Assembly: GCA_015501595.1 (NCBI GenBank)
Contig: JADNRX010000046.1
Coordinates: 124,001-188,000, forward strand
Source: Hymenopellis radicata
Taxonomy: Eukaryota; Basidiomycota; Agaricomycetes; Agaricales; Physalacriaceae
Reading direction: 5' to 3'
Length of the DNA: 64,000 nucleotides
Shown: positions 48,412-61,117 of the stretch, one piece after another
How positions within the stretch are numbered: the stretch's first letter is position 1
How the letters are laid out: every line of letters starts with the position of its first letter
Notes under the pieces: model-generated
Seen by the model: the letters and a program-made list of their open reading frames with translations, nothing else
The model's database searches: none
Told to the model about the DNA's origin: nothing
Position numbers and translations under genes: made by a program

Positions 48412-51400
48412 TCACTCGGTGGCCCGGAATTCACGTTTAGTCTGCGCACTACCGACGTCTCTTGTGATGACAAAGCGTCCTGCTACGACAATCACAATTC
48501 CAAGTCTGATGTAGTCCTCAACCTTTGCTGAAGGAAGGAGAGCCTGAATACGGGGATCTCTCAAGCCGCCCACATCCGGAAAATCCTTCGTGTTGTGAGT
48601 GGGCGGAAGCTCATCCTTCGTTGGAGGACCGTGTCTCGCGGCTTCCAAGCCATAACCCCAGACCTGTCTGTCGGACTCCCACATAGTCCTGAAAATGCTG
48701 CACTTCACTCGAACAGCTGGGCGCGTCTTATCGGAGTTATCATATCCCCAGTAGAATAGGTGCCTCAGCTTCGTTGGCTTCCAAGAGGCAGCGGGTGGCG
48801 AGCTCGGGGGGTTCGGCCAATGGCTGGGATTGTCGGAATAGTCCGCGGCATTCCACTCGGACGCTGGGAAGGCGTCTAGAGTTTTCATGAAGTTTTCAAG
48901 TTCCCGGTGGGCACCGTAGGTAAGCTGTTTTGCGGAGTTCCTAGGAAGGCGGCAGCAATATGTGGCCTCATAGAGATCTGCTATCGGGATGTTTTTAAAT
49001 TCCCAAAAGTGCAACTGCGCGCGCAGGCTGAGCGCAGCTTGGAGGATCAACATGGCGGTGTCAATCCTCTTCCCCCGCTGCGTCATCACTTCCAAGAATG
49101 AACGGCCACAGAGATCGCCCTGAACAGGGAGCGAGACTTCCGTTATGATCTCTACCGCCGTCTGTCCCACATTTTCTGTTAAGTAGATCACAGACGAGAG
49201 TGGACGTTTCACGAGGTGATCCGAGAGCACGTCTTTGATCCACGTAACTGCAGGCTCCCTAAAGGTGGCCGGCAGTTGACGGGTCTTCAGAGCACTCCGC
49301 TCAACGATCTCTCTGACAAACTAGATGGAAGTTAGTAATTGGTACTGGATATCATATCTATGACGACTGACCTTCGTTTTGACAGCAGCGCTAGGAAACC
49401 GGTAATAACATTGGGTGCCAATACGACGCCATGTCAGCAAGCCTTCCTCGAAGAGAACCTGAGCCATGTGAACTGGTGTTATCTCTTTAATCTCTCGGGT
49501 AGAAGAGTTCGGCGGTAAAGTATCCATTGGTGTACGACAATAACTGAATCGGAGACATAAGCCCTCCTCAGACCGCACCTCTAACTTCTCATTTAAGAGA
49601 TCTGAGGTGACATCGTGCTCCCAAAATAGGCTGCCCTGCCCGTATAACGTGCAGAGAGCCTCAAAGACAACGTATGGTGTGGTAGGCGATGCCTTTTTAA
49701 TGGAGGTGATTGCATTCCGTACCGCAGTCTCTGATGGTTTGAGATCCTTCGCAAAGGCGGAGAAGTAGGTCCTGAGATATTTCCGAGGAAAGTGGAATGT
49801 CAATGGATTCGTTTGGGCGGACGTGTAAGTGTACGAAGGACAAGTCTTCTTGAGAATCGACATGACGTGTTTGACACGGGAATCATCCGGATCATCGATG
49901 TCGTTCATGAATGCAATATGGGCAGCTGTTTGCGCCAGCGTGAGGCCGGGAACACCAGAAAGATGGCTCAGATCTGTGACCGGAAAGGAGAGGCAGAGAT
50001 CCTCCATAAAGGCAGGCGATGTGCCTTGAAGGATAAGCCTTTGTACAAGGAGATTCCGCGAGACAGGATCGACTGTGATGGTAAGGATATCATAGAAATG
50101 GGCTTTAAAGCAGCGGGTGACCTGTGCTAGAGAAACGTGAGCCGGAGAGGCGGGGCCGGCAGTGATGTCGGAGCTATGCGCAACCCGAGCTGCCAAGTCA
50201 TAGCCCTCGACAATGATAGCAGTTTCGCAGTTCTGAATATCGAGCATTGGACGCCGTTCAGAGAGATAGTGCTATATGTTTTGTACTTGAGAACGGGAAG
50301 TTGAGCAGAGAAAATGTATCGACATACCAGAATTCGTCGTAAGGCTTCGCCACCTTTGCACCCTTCAACGACCTCGCCAAGGGTTTCCATCCCTGGTACC
50401 TCTCGATACTTATTGACTGCCTGCTTTACACTAGTATGAATGGCGTGTTCAATGCTCTCCGCAAAAGCTTCGGCGGTCCCGAGGCTGGGATCGAGGCCCG
50501 CAAAAAACAAAGGATAACACGAAGGTACGAGAATGGAAATCGAACTCGGGATGCATGCTCATCCAGTCTGATACGAAGGAATATCCGAATGTGCGCTCGA
50601 AACTGTTGGCGTACTTAGGATGGAGGTCCATAAAGGTCATAAGGGATGAGAGAGCAGCACGCATGTCCTCGAACGACTCGGGAGAGCAATAGAAGCCCCA
50701 CCCAAATGTCTCTGCAGTTCTAAAAGCGCGCACAAGCATCCTGGTTTGATCGACAACAATAGCTCTCCGATTGGTCGTATGGAATGCCGTATAAAGGTCG
50801 GTGGGCAATAGCTATGGAATGTCGTTGAACGGGGGAGCGGAGCACAATAGTGGATTACTTACGCTGCAGCCCTTTGGAGCAGAGAGTTTATCTCCAATTT
50901 GAATGATCCTCACGTCGCCAAAGTTCTTCACGATGATAGGGAGGGTCTTTGCGAGCTTCCGTTGTTTAGACGGCTGAGTGGAGGCTACACCACCAGAAGA
51001 CGGCGCTTTGCGCTTCGAGTCTTTGTTGATTTCGCGACAGATGATGAAGTGCGCGTGATCAGGGTTGGCAGATAAGTGGGCCGTGTATTCAGACGGCACC
51101 GGCCAATCGTGTACCGAAGGAATTAAAGCATGGACATCGGGAGGATTACTGGGAGACATGTCTCTCAGGCAATCCCGAGCGAAATCGTCGTCCGAAATGT
51201 CCAGCTCATGGGCATAGATGTAGTTTCGGCTACCACGCCACGGGCAAGGGCAAGATGCTTCGTGTTGGTCATTGACTTGGGTAGCGATGTATGTGGGGGT
51301 AATATCGGAGCACTTGGAGGCAACGATCTTGAACGATAGTTTGCCGCACTGGCTGGTATGCCCAGCAATAGCAACCACGAATGTAATCGGGTTCAGAGGT

Positions 51401-51414
51401 TCCGAGAGAGACAT
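48412..51414 (-). CDS. Large hypothetical protein, unrecognised, divergent from AAA-ATPase-like gene
   Basis: ATG at 51414 (MSLSEPLNPITFVVAIAG). Exons fit at about 51414-50863, 50811-50335, 50277-49373 and 49320-48412, giving roughly 890 residues. The N-terminal part has CPCPWRG and NPDHAHFIICREI, then a Lys-rich, possibly nuclear-targeting stretch (SKRKAP, PSKQRKLAK). The second part contains AVVVDQTRML-like IVVDQTRMLVRAFRTAETFG. Later parts are helical and mixed (TLAQTAAHIAFMNDIDD, YVVFEALCTLYGQGSLFWEH). One frame break in exon 2 near 50505 is a T6 run that reads correctly as T5. No domain recognised. The start is only 210 bp from the AAA-ATPase-like start on the other strand, so they share a promoter region. 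Confidence 0.65.
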
Positions 51415-51624
51415 GGTGGTGGGGTGTGGCGATCGAGATGGAGATAGTGGTTGGGGAGAGAGAACATAGAATGCAATGACAATAGCACTCAGGCCGACAA
51501 AGAGTAGGACTCGAATCAGCCAACTGATGGCAGTCGATCTCGATCAGGGGTACCGATGCGCGAACACCGGCAAGTCACATGTCCACGACCAGTCTTTGCC
51601 ACCAACCACCATCATCTAAGTACC
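51415..51624. promoter_or_regulatory. Bidirectional promoter between the large unknown gene and the AAA-ATPase-like gene
   Basis: 210 bp between two divergent ATGs. Purine/pyrimidine-biased runs are present but no clear TATA box. Shared regulation is likely from spacing alone. Confidence 0.5.
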
Positions 51625-53056
51625 ATGGCGTCTACAACCCCCGCACTGCGCACTTTTCGACCACTGTTTAACACCTCTGCTACTCATAGTCATGCTGTCG
51701 ACTCTGGCTATGATAGCGCGTCGCCTCACTCTAATGACCGTGGTACGAGTAGATTATTGCACTGTCGTGTTCTCTGTTCGTTAATAGACGCACAGATGAT
51801 TTTCCGGAATCCTCCTCCGGTGACTCGTCGTCCAGCGATTCGGACGACGACCAAAAACCATCAAACGAGTCAAGTCCCAACGAAGGGCACTCCGACCCTT
51901 CCTCAGACTCTGAAGACGAGCCCAACTCGTGGACGGAAGGGTTGGAAGCATACCCTTCAAACTACCAGAAGCCGGTTCGCCTCCGGAAGCATATTCGTAT
52001 TGGACGTGTGGGGGGCAACAGAGTGAGTGGTATTTCTCCGTCGTCAATCCTTCTCTTCTGAGCCATTATACATAGTGCCTTCCCTTCGCCAAGTGGGCCT
52101 CGTTCGATACATTCGTCAAATCACCAACAATCTTCGTTGACAAAGTTGCCCACATCCAACAACTATGTGACATACAGACGGTTGACGGCCGTCTTACCCT
52201 GATTCGCCGGCCCCACGGTTTTGGAAAGACTAGCTTCCTCTCTATGGTGGGAAGTGTTCAGGACCTCAATCGCCGCGAGGAATTTTGCCAAGTCTATGGG
52301 CCATCCGCTCGGGACGAGGCTTTAGTCCTTTCCCTAAACCTCGACAAACTTCCATCTGAGCCCCGCGCATTTCGAGCTGGTTTTGCCAAGCACATGAATA
52401 GCGCTTTGCGAGGATGTCTGATTCGTTATCGAGATCTTCTTGGTCTATCGCAACACGAAATAAACCGCCGGATGTACGATGATACGCAGGGGTCAGCCTT
52501 TGAATGGGTGATGGTGCGTTGTTTTTAGCCTGAATCGCGTGGTTCTGTACTCACTTAAATTCAGGAAGTCGTAGCCCTTTCAGAGTACAGCGTTGTTCTC
52601 CTCATAGACAACCTAAATGCTCCGCTAATCAAATCGACCAAGGATAACATCGCCGAGATTCAATCGATTATCGAATGGTCCTTACTGATACCAGTTGGCC
52701 GAGCCATGGATGACGGCGCCATCACTGGAGGCTTCGCAGTTTCTCTGCCTTTCTCGGAAGAACCAGAGTGGGCACGAAGGGGTCGAACTCTAGGATTCAG
52801 ACAAGAATTTTTCAACGCCATTGCGGTCGATAATTCCAATTCGGAATTGGTCAAGCGCACGTTTGGCTTCTCCAAGGCAGAGATCGCTGGCCTTGCCGCG
52901 GAGTGCCTTTCCCCTGAGGACGTCGAGCCTTTCGTGAGCCAGGTGGTGGAGACTCTGCCTGATTGGTTTTACTCGTATAGCATGTCCGATGTCCTCGCTA
53001 TGCTACGGAAGAGGACTGGGCAAGTTGACTACCAATCACCATTTCCGTTTCCGTAG
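51625..53056 (+). CDS. AAA-ATPase-like domain protein (PF09820 type)
   Basis: Four exons, all in phase: 51625-51742, 51796-52022, 52076-52513 and 52565-53056, 424 residues. Residues 40-85 form an acidic Ser/Asp/Glu-rich linker (SSSGDSSSSDSDDD). The AAA-ATPase-like core follows: LPFAKWASFDTFVKSPTIFV, DKVAHIQQL and RLTLIRRPHGFGKTSFLSMV with Walker A HGFGKTS, and a probable Walker B in SVVLLIDNLNAP. The family often ends in a PD-(D/E)XK nuclease domain; here the protein stops after LPDWFYSYSMSDVLAMLRKR without one. The frame is intact. The role is unknown. Related NTPases occur in effector- or conflict-type proteins, but that is only an analogy. Confidence 0.82.
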
Positions 53057-55489
53057 TAATTGTTACTTGTTACTGTTTACCTACCTCTTGCTATCGACTA
53101 CACCTACCACTACTACTACCTTCCATTATACCTCACCTTCTGTTGCTGCTATCCCATATCTTCGTTTTGTTCCCGTTATCGTCGACATTGTAGTATTCCA
53201 ATATCATTTATTGTATCCAAACATTCTCAGCCCGCGTGAGCTTCTATGAAAGGGATTTCTCCATCCTTTGAGGTTCTACTGCGACGTCATGACATCTGCA
53301 GTTACAGTCGTACATTGTAACAGGGAGATTGCGGCATCAAGAGGAGATGTCGGCACGAGGCGCGTGTATGTGTCTCAGCTGTCTGCGCATGGTTGGCAGG
53401 ATTCCGGTCCGCGTCCGGTAAGCCTTAGTGTGTACGTTCAACTGCAGTGGGGTGAATTTTGAACGCGATTCTACGCGTCAGTGACACCTGCTCGAAGACA
53501 CCAACCGTCAAAAGCGTCCTAGCCTGCCTTGCGACCCAGGAAGCTGATCACGTGGACCCGTTCCTCCTGCTTCTTGCCACCATTATGCATCTCTGGCTTC
53601 ACTCGAAATACATTCTTTCTTTCAAGAACGAGTCTGGGACTTCGACTTTGGTGGTACTGTGCACATGTCGGAAGCGATGAACGCCTGGAGCCTTTGACCC
53701 CTCTTTGAACGAGACTTGGGCTTGTCCATGTATCTGGGGACGAGGAGCGCTGCTGCTTGCGCTTTCTCTAAGCTCTCATTACCCGCCAAGTGACCGTCGC
53801 GACTAACCGAGCCGGCCTGGACTATGAGACATTTCATTGAAAAGGTCGTGCAGTTTCATTGCCGTTGTTGAGACCTGCGTTCTTCGTATGAGCTGTAAGC
53901 TCTGCGAGCGATACGTGGGCGAGTTGCATCGTCTTGTGGCTCGACTAGCCTCTAACCATTTCGGCCAACTCTTCAGCCCTTTGGTCGTCCTACCATCTTT
54001 GATTAACCGGCATGCGCGTACAGGATACAAACCGACCTGAAGACTTTTCCAACTGCTTCGTCGGTCGCATGCCCAACTTGTTCTTGACACGTCCTTTGCT
54101 CTTCTCGCAGAACAGTAACTGGCGTCGTCTGCTATCTGATTGGCGCTCCGTGACATACCATCAACGGCCTGAGATCCAATGAGATCAATTTGTTGTTGAA
54201 ACTGAATTCCAGCAGGAGTGCCATTAATCAACTCCGAGTCCGAACAACCGTGGTGAGTCTCTGCTCTTCTTTGGTGTCATTTCAATTGGAGGCGTAGCTG
54301 ACAGTGACCTGCGTAGATGATGTGGATCCCCGGTTTGTATGGGCATCGTCATCAACGAAAGCTATTCCGGGTTGGCATGGCAGAACAGACATTTGTGCCC
54401 TTATATGGAGTGCCTTGCCGCTGAACTGTCCGAGCCCCATGGAATGGATGTGCTCGGTGCCTACTGTTACTCATTCCTGGTGTAGCGCGTCTGACGGGCT
54501 CACCGGGTAACCGGACTCCGAGTCTCTCTTCGCATTCAATGATGACGAGGTTGTCTATTTTCCAAGTAACTATCTTTATCTATCACAATCTATCGATCAC
54601 GGGCGTTGCCTTATTCATTTCTTTTTATATAGTTACGTTTATCTATTAGGAGAATCTATGCGTGGGCGTTCAATACCCAGTTTGGACGGTGTCGCCACGA
54701 ACTCTTGATCTCGAACAGCATACGATAATCAGATGGGACTACATCGCCTCTCCTCATCTATCGCTGATGTTTGTGACTCTGTTCGATGACTGGCGTCTCC
54801 TATCAATCAGCAATACCCTGACTTTGACTTTTGACTGGCAGCTGGCTGGCGTACGTTAATTAAAATCCACGCCTTCACGAAACTTTGAGCTTCTGGCTGG
54901 GATTCTGGGCTGTTGGTCAACCATTGCCTCTTCCACATCCAATCCCAAAGCCTCCTCTGAACACGTTTCCCCCGAGTTTCTACCATTCTCCCATCACCAT
55001 GCCGTCTCTTCTGCCACATGCAAGATTCATCTTTTCTGATTTCTTCTTTCGTTGAGCGGAACCCGGGGCGACACTGGCGGACCGTGCATCGGGTGTGCGA
55101 CCCCATGGCTTTAAGCTTATCGCTAATTCACTTGGGAATGGCTCAACGCCGGACTATCAAGCAATTTAGACAGACCCGGTAAATTAACGGAGAGTATATC
55201 TTTACCTTGTATATTCGAGCTCCGAGTCGGGCATAAGGCGAGATGAGGAGAACACTCTGGATAAGTATCGTAACCCCTCACGACATGGTTGTCGTGCGAC
55301 TGCAAGTCAATTTGGAATTAAGAATGCAACGATTAATTGGGCAACGTGTGACAACCGGTAAATTGACAGCTGTCACGCTGCTGTCCTGACCTTGAACCAC
55401 GACTGCGACGGCGATGTGCCATTTTGTTTCCCGCATCCTTCGACGACACCGCGCCCAAGTGTAGCAACGACGACGGCCAACAACTGCGT
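53057..55489. other. 2.4-kb gene-poor region
   Basis: Only short frames without recognisable domains. A CAC/TAC-rich stretch is present around 53100-53140. The last few hundred bases should include the G-alpha promoter. I see no gene or element I can support. Confidence 0.4.
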
Positions 55490-56656
55490 ATGGGCCAGTG
55501 CGCCTCTGTCTCCCAGGACCAGGTCCGGTCGGATGACATCGACAAGCAGCTCGAGGACGACGGGCGGCGCTTCAAGCGGGAGTGCAAGATCTTGCTGCTC
55601 GGTGCGCTCTATTTCACCTTTTCAGGACGGTGCTAACAGGGGGGGTGACAGGGTCGGGAGAGTCTGGCAAATCCACGATTGTCAAGCAGATGAAGATTAT
55701 TCATCAGGGCGGCTTCACGCACGATGAGCTCGATGTGTACAAGCCTATAATATTTCGGAACGTGATGGAGTCGGCGGTGGCTATCGTGCAGGCCATGCAG
55801 AAGCTCGGGATATCCTGCGCTGCGGAGGAGAATCAGGTTATCGCGGACAAGGTGCTCTCCCACGGGGCGAACGAGGCGCTCACTACGGAGCTGGCGAGCG
55901 CGCTGCATGTGTTGGTGCAGGATGCGGCGGTGTGTCGGGTGCTGGACGAGCATGCGAGCGAGTTTTACTTGATGGACAGTGCCGAGTACTTTTTCGCGGA
56001 GATTCTGCGTATTGGCGCGCCCAGGTATCGCCCGAACGAGACGGATGTTTTGCGTGCACGGGCGACGACGACGGCGATAACGGAGACGCGCTTCATGATG
56101 GGCAATTTGGAGATTCATATGTTCGATGTTGGTGGGCAGCGCTCGGAACGTCGCAAGTGGATTCACTGCTTCGAGTCGGTTACCTCCATTATATTCTGCA
56201 TCGCGTTATCGGAATACTCCCAGGTGCTGCTACCCGCGGAGGATCCGTCGCAGACGCAGAATCGCCTCACGGAATCCCTGGTACTTTTCTCGAGCGTCGT
56301 CAACTCGCGGTGGTTTCTACGGACGAGTATTGTGTTGTTTTTGAACAAGAAGGATGTCTTCAAGGAGAAGATAAAAAGAGGCAAGATACCGTTGGAGCGG
56401 TATTTTCCCGAGTATAATGGAGGGAGGGATGTGAACAAGGCGGCCAAGTATATTTTGTGGAGATTTATGAGGGAGAATAGGGCACGGTTGAGCGTGTATC
56501 CACAGTAAGTCCTTCTCTGTTCCCCTTTCGGCGTGCTTGGCTGACGTACTGGCTAGTTTGACACAGGCGACTGACACTGATAACATACGTTTTGTGTTCA
56601 CCGCCGTGAAGGAGACGATCTTGCAGAATGCGCTCAAGGACTCGGGGATACTTTGA
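55490..56656 (+). CDS. Heterotrimeric G-protein alpha subunit
   Basis: Exons 55490-55601, 55652-56504 and 56557-56656 join in phase to about 354 residues, the normal length. Motifs: MGQCAS (Gly-2 and Cys-4, myristoylation/palmitoylation), P-loop GSGESGKST, switch [15 protein letters not shown], switch [18 protein letters not shown] for guanine recognition and [13 protein letters not shown] in place of the usual TCATDT. The C-terminus is NALKDSGIL, without the Cys used in Gi-type receptor coupling. Switch I departs from the common RVKTTGI: Lys becomes Thr and Gly becomes Ala. It acts at the plasma membrane, relaying receptor (pheromone or nutrient) signals. Which fungal Gpa class it belongs to cannot be fixed from motifs alone. 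Frame intact. Confidence 0.95.
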
Positions 56657-57350
56657 TCACCCGTGTTTCTTGTGTGCGACGGGAGGGGAGGGTAATGAGA
56701 TGCGACCACATCTACTAGCAACTATCATCTAGCACCACTACTTACATTGGTTGACTCGGCTAACTTATTCTCCTATTTTGTGTACTATGATGCGTGTACT
56801 TTTATGTTGTATTTACTATAATGACTTGATGACCGCTGTGCGGTGTCTCTGAGCCAAGGATCTATACTCATCGCTAGTTTGTTGATGATCAGGATGAACT
56901 TGGTCTTGAAGAAACATTATGCGTATATATTCTCGCGGCTGTGAACGGCGCTCCAGGTAACTTGCACGAACTTGTTCAACGGGCTTGGGGCGAAGTGCGT
57001 AAGCTATTGGTCTGCTTATTTACTCAGTTTACGCGAGTTTCTTAATCTCTAGTTCTCGTATGCTCATTGACAATGACAGCCTGAAGATGATCGTGGCGCA
57101 CATTGCTTGTTCTGGAAGGAACATTTCCTGTTCCGGACGCGACGTCACTAACGCGTCTTGCCTCCACACCATCATGTTGCCCCGACTCGCAAACTCAGCC
57201 TCTGTATAGCTGTTAATGCTCGGTATGTCTCTATTGTTTTATCACTGTTACATAGCTGAGCCGTTCCTATAGTCTGAAGACAGACTGCTCTCGAGTATGT
57301 CCTAGGCTCCAAATAAAACCTCCAGAAATTGACAGGAAACGAATAGTCAA
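56657..57350. other. G-alpha 3' region and inner boundary of inverted repeat 2
   Basis: Sequence up to about 57027 is unique. From 57028 onward it mirrors the left arm upstream of HAM1-like copy C and should hold the promoter of copy D. Confidence 0.6.
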
Positions 57351-60145
57351 ATGGGCCTCTGCGCCTCGTGCTGTGGACGTCGGCGTAGTAAATCGAACGG
57401 TGATGCATCGCAGAGGACGCCTTTACTCGCAAAGGTCGCAGATCCAGCGACCATACAAAGTATCTCTCACAAGGCGGTAGCCGTCGTTGCTGCTTTCAGA
57501 GCCGGAAAGTACCCCTCTCAGGACCAAATTGACGGCACAATACGCGCTCTTCTCAGGTCGAACGTCCTGAAGGAGCAGCGGTACGCGAAACTAAGCCAAC
57601 CAGGACGCAAAATACTACAGGACGTTAGGGAGATCTGCGAACTTGTTTGGTATTCGGGCTTGAGAAGAATCGTGCGTTCATCCTTTTCTCGCCTGATTGA
57701 AGCTGACCCGTTGGTGCTAGATGATGATAGAATACAAGAACTGTTATATCATGTCCGCCAAATTGCACCACCAACTGAAGCAGCCGTCTGTGTAGCTTCC
57801 GACACCTCGGAAGCTGTCCAAGCTAAATGTGAGTCTTTTGAAAACAGTTCCTGAATTGTTGCTCATATCGTCCAGTACCTCCCGCTCACGAACTTGAACG
57901 CGACATCTACGACTTCACTCAATCTTGCACAACCATTCTCAGTCTCTTCGTCACCTCCGCCGCATTTCGTATCTTTCTGTCTACAGTCGTCAAAGTTACC
58001 CAGGATGCTGTTCCGGGTTAGCGAGCGATATAGGCGATGCTGTTGAACAAGTGCGAGATGTCGCGGAAACAGTAGCGCAAATCGCCGAAGGCGTACAGGC
58101 CACTGCCCAAGAGGTAGAAGCGAAGGTCGCGGGAGACATCGACACGTCAGTTTCCAACCTTGGGAATCTGCCATCCGAGGCGCAAGGCGTGGTACGGGAA
58201 GTTGTCGATGTGCTACGATCCGTCCTTCTCATACCAAAGAACACGCAACCACATCAAAGCATGTTCCTCGTGAGGATGAGCACGAATTAGCTACCCTTGC
58301 AGATGCGTTTCAAGTCGTAAGTTCTTTTGGTTTTCATTCAAATTTGTCCAACTAACACTATCTGGTGTAGATGTTGTCCGAAGCTCGACAGAACCCCGAA
58401 CATGTTCAAGCCATCAAGACGCTCCTCATCCTTCTGGACAAATATATCGATTCCTTTTTCGAGCAGACTACAGCAACACTCCCGGACGAAATTCAAAAAG
58501 CTACCGAGCGCCTAATGCATCCCTTTGAATATGCACTCGGGGACATGCGCGCGATTTTAGAACGGCTGGCTTCTGGGAAATCGCTCTCACCGCTCGTAGA
58601 TGCCACCGACAACTTCCTTTCCAAATCAGTTAGCGCCGATGATTTGTCGAAAGAAATACGCGCATATATCACGGAAGTCCGCGCCTTCCTTACGCGTTCC
58701 TTGGATGCGTCAGGTTACATTGATTCTCCTGCGGCAAAGCAGGACACCCTCCATCTCATCGACCGGGCTAAAGCCGTATATGTCACTGTCGCGCTCATAA
58801 TTCTGCTTTCAATATACTCACGACCGAGTTGCATGCCTTCATCCAGGCTCTGCAGAATGACACGACGACGAAGCGATTATTCATGGCACTATCCTCTCTT
58901 ATGGCGGACGTCGAGGGGTATGTGTCGACTATTCGTCCTGTAAAGGAAGGCATGCGCCATTTGTCGGAAACATTGTGGAATGACGCGACCACATTTGTAT
59001 GGACCGTGTTGGTGTCGTTCTTCGAGGGCGTGTTGCGCATGAACCTCACTGCCGGGCGAGGCATGATCATCCCGATTCCCCGCGTGGAATATACAGATGC
59101 GTCGGTGGATTTGGCGCTAGATGGACGGCTGATGAGGGTTTCCTTGACTTCTGAGGAAGATGAAGTCTCGGATGATGCGCGTGCGACGAGCTGCTTCATG
59201 CCGAGCTCTGTTCACGTCAATCAATCGAACGAGGTTCATCTGGATTTTGCTTCGTCCGAATCTACGATTATGCGGTCTGCCAGCAAGATTTATATTCACA
59301 TGGAAGGACTACTGGCGGGCGAGCATAGGGAGGTCGTCAGTTTAGATGATCTTGGGTATTATCTGCGGTACAAGCCGCTCCTTGGATATCGAGACGAGGG
59401 TGTGGTGGGAGTGGATATCTGTTTTGGTGGCGGATCGGACGAGGGAAGTATTGACTTGGTGGTTGACCTCACCGGTGCGATGGAGGATGAGGTTGACGCG
59501 CAGCTTTCTGTCGAGTCTGTGAAGGTCAATCTTCCGCCATCGATGGGTCTCCGCATCGAACTCTCGGAATCGAGGCATTGGATGCTGAATTGGCTATTAA
59601 TTAATCCAGTGGTCCTACCGCTGGCGACGTGGTTCGTGAAGAAGCAGGTAGAAGGGATTCTGGAGGGTGTCATCAAGGCTGCCGTAGAGGAAATAGGATC
59701 GTTTGCGCACGTCGTCGCCGTCGAGACGAAAGAGAACAAGAAGAGCATGTGGTGCGCTATCACGCATGCGATTGGGACGTTGCTTCCAGAGAGCAACGAT
59801 GAGACGAGGGTGGAGCCCACGGTGCCGATGAAGGGCGTCCAGATGGATATTGCGTCTGGTGAGGAGCCAGATACTACGGCTGCGTTGGCTGTTGGAGTCG
59901 TGCCGCAGCTGCTTCCGGCGAAGGGCGAGCCGGCACCATTAGAGTCGCCGAGCGGGGTGTATGAGAGGGCGGTGGATGAGATACACGCGGCTGAGGAGAG
60001 GGTTGTGGGAGAGGTTAGGGAGGTTGGGGAGGGTGTGGGTGCGCTCCGGGAGGAGATGGATGATGCGTCGCAGAGGATGGGGAGTGAAGAGGCGACGTAT
60101 GAACGAATATGTGGGTGGAGGAGTGATGCCTTTGGTATTGCATGA
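57351..60145 (+). CDS. HAM1-like protein, copy D (most complete)
   Basis: Exons 57351-57828, 57876-58316 and 58371-60145, about 895 residues if the frame is restored. Starts MGLCASCCGRRRSKSNGDAS. N-terminal half: KILQDVREICELVWYSG, ASDIGDAVEQVRDVAETVAQ, MLSEARQNPEHVQAIKTLL and YIDSFFEQTTATLPDEI. The IPIPRVEYTDASVDLALDGR motif absent from copy C is present. C-terminal half: GYYLRYKPLLGYRDEGVVGV, VNLPPSMGLRIELSESRHWM, WFVKKQVEGILEGVIKAAVE and VEPTVPMKGVQMDI. Frame breaks: near 58014 (GGG where GGGG would read VPGLASDI; copy C has GG), near 58207 (G for GG) and near 58776. The second half (58829-60145) is one long intact frame. Predicted lipid-anchored; function not established. Confidence 0.8.
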
Positions 60146-61117
60146 TTGATGGTGTGGTGAATGGGTTCTGTTTTCCACCGTTTCAAGGTATCATGCTATT
60201 GTCAACTGGTACTTACGATAATTCTTAGCATTCTACTTTAAAACATGGGCAGCAATTAATTCTCCATGAGACTAGCGGAAAGTATGTTCACTTGTTTGCG
60301 GCAATCATACTAGATGACACTTTCTTCGTAATGTACAGTCGCGTGATACTGATCAGTTACCTACCTACCTTCTACCTAGCCATACACTCTGAATCTGTTT
60401 TCACTCCTGTACAGCCGTCGCAGGTGCGTCCCACTCTTGTTTCCAGTTAGCGTCCGTCGGATCTCATCCCAGCGGATGACTGCTCAATTCCTCCCGCCGA
60501 ATCCTGCCCTTGCGTGCGTTTTTGAACACCTGCCACCGCATACTCAGATCATCCTGAAGTTGACAGTGTTCATCCTGGCGAAGGCCTCTCAGGATAGATA
60601 TGTCCTCGTCATATTTTTTCAAACCCTCCCAGTATTTGCTCCCCGGCCGTATCATGTTTGTTACGAGGACCTCGACATCCCTCAGAGCCTCTTTGCTCAA
60701 CACATTCGAGTCTCTTGACCAAAGATCCTGTAGGATTTTATACATTTCTGGGCCTTGATTCTGATCTATCTCTTCCTCCCAGATGCTAAATTTGATTTCT
60801 GAGGAGGAAGAAGAAGAATGATGTCCCAGCGATTGTTGAGCAATCGGTGAGTACTGCACCACGTGTTTGTCTGATTGAGGCCTATGTAAGTACCTCATGT
60901 CACTGTATCTAGCCGGTGTTCCTGATGGGACCGAGTCGAGTAAATTTCCTTTCCTTTCCGAAGGAAGCGAGAGCACAAGGATAGTAACTTGTGCTAGAGA
61001 ACGAACGGTGGAAAGATACTGTCGATTCTTGCTCAACTCCTTATCTGATTTCCCATAGGCTGTGACTTTGTGTGATGCCATGACAGTGTTGTAAGTTATG
61101 CAGACCCCAGCAATGTA

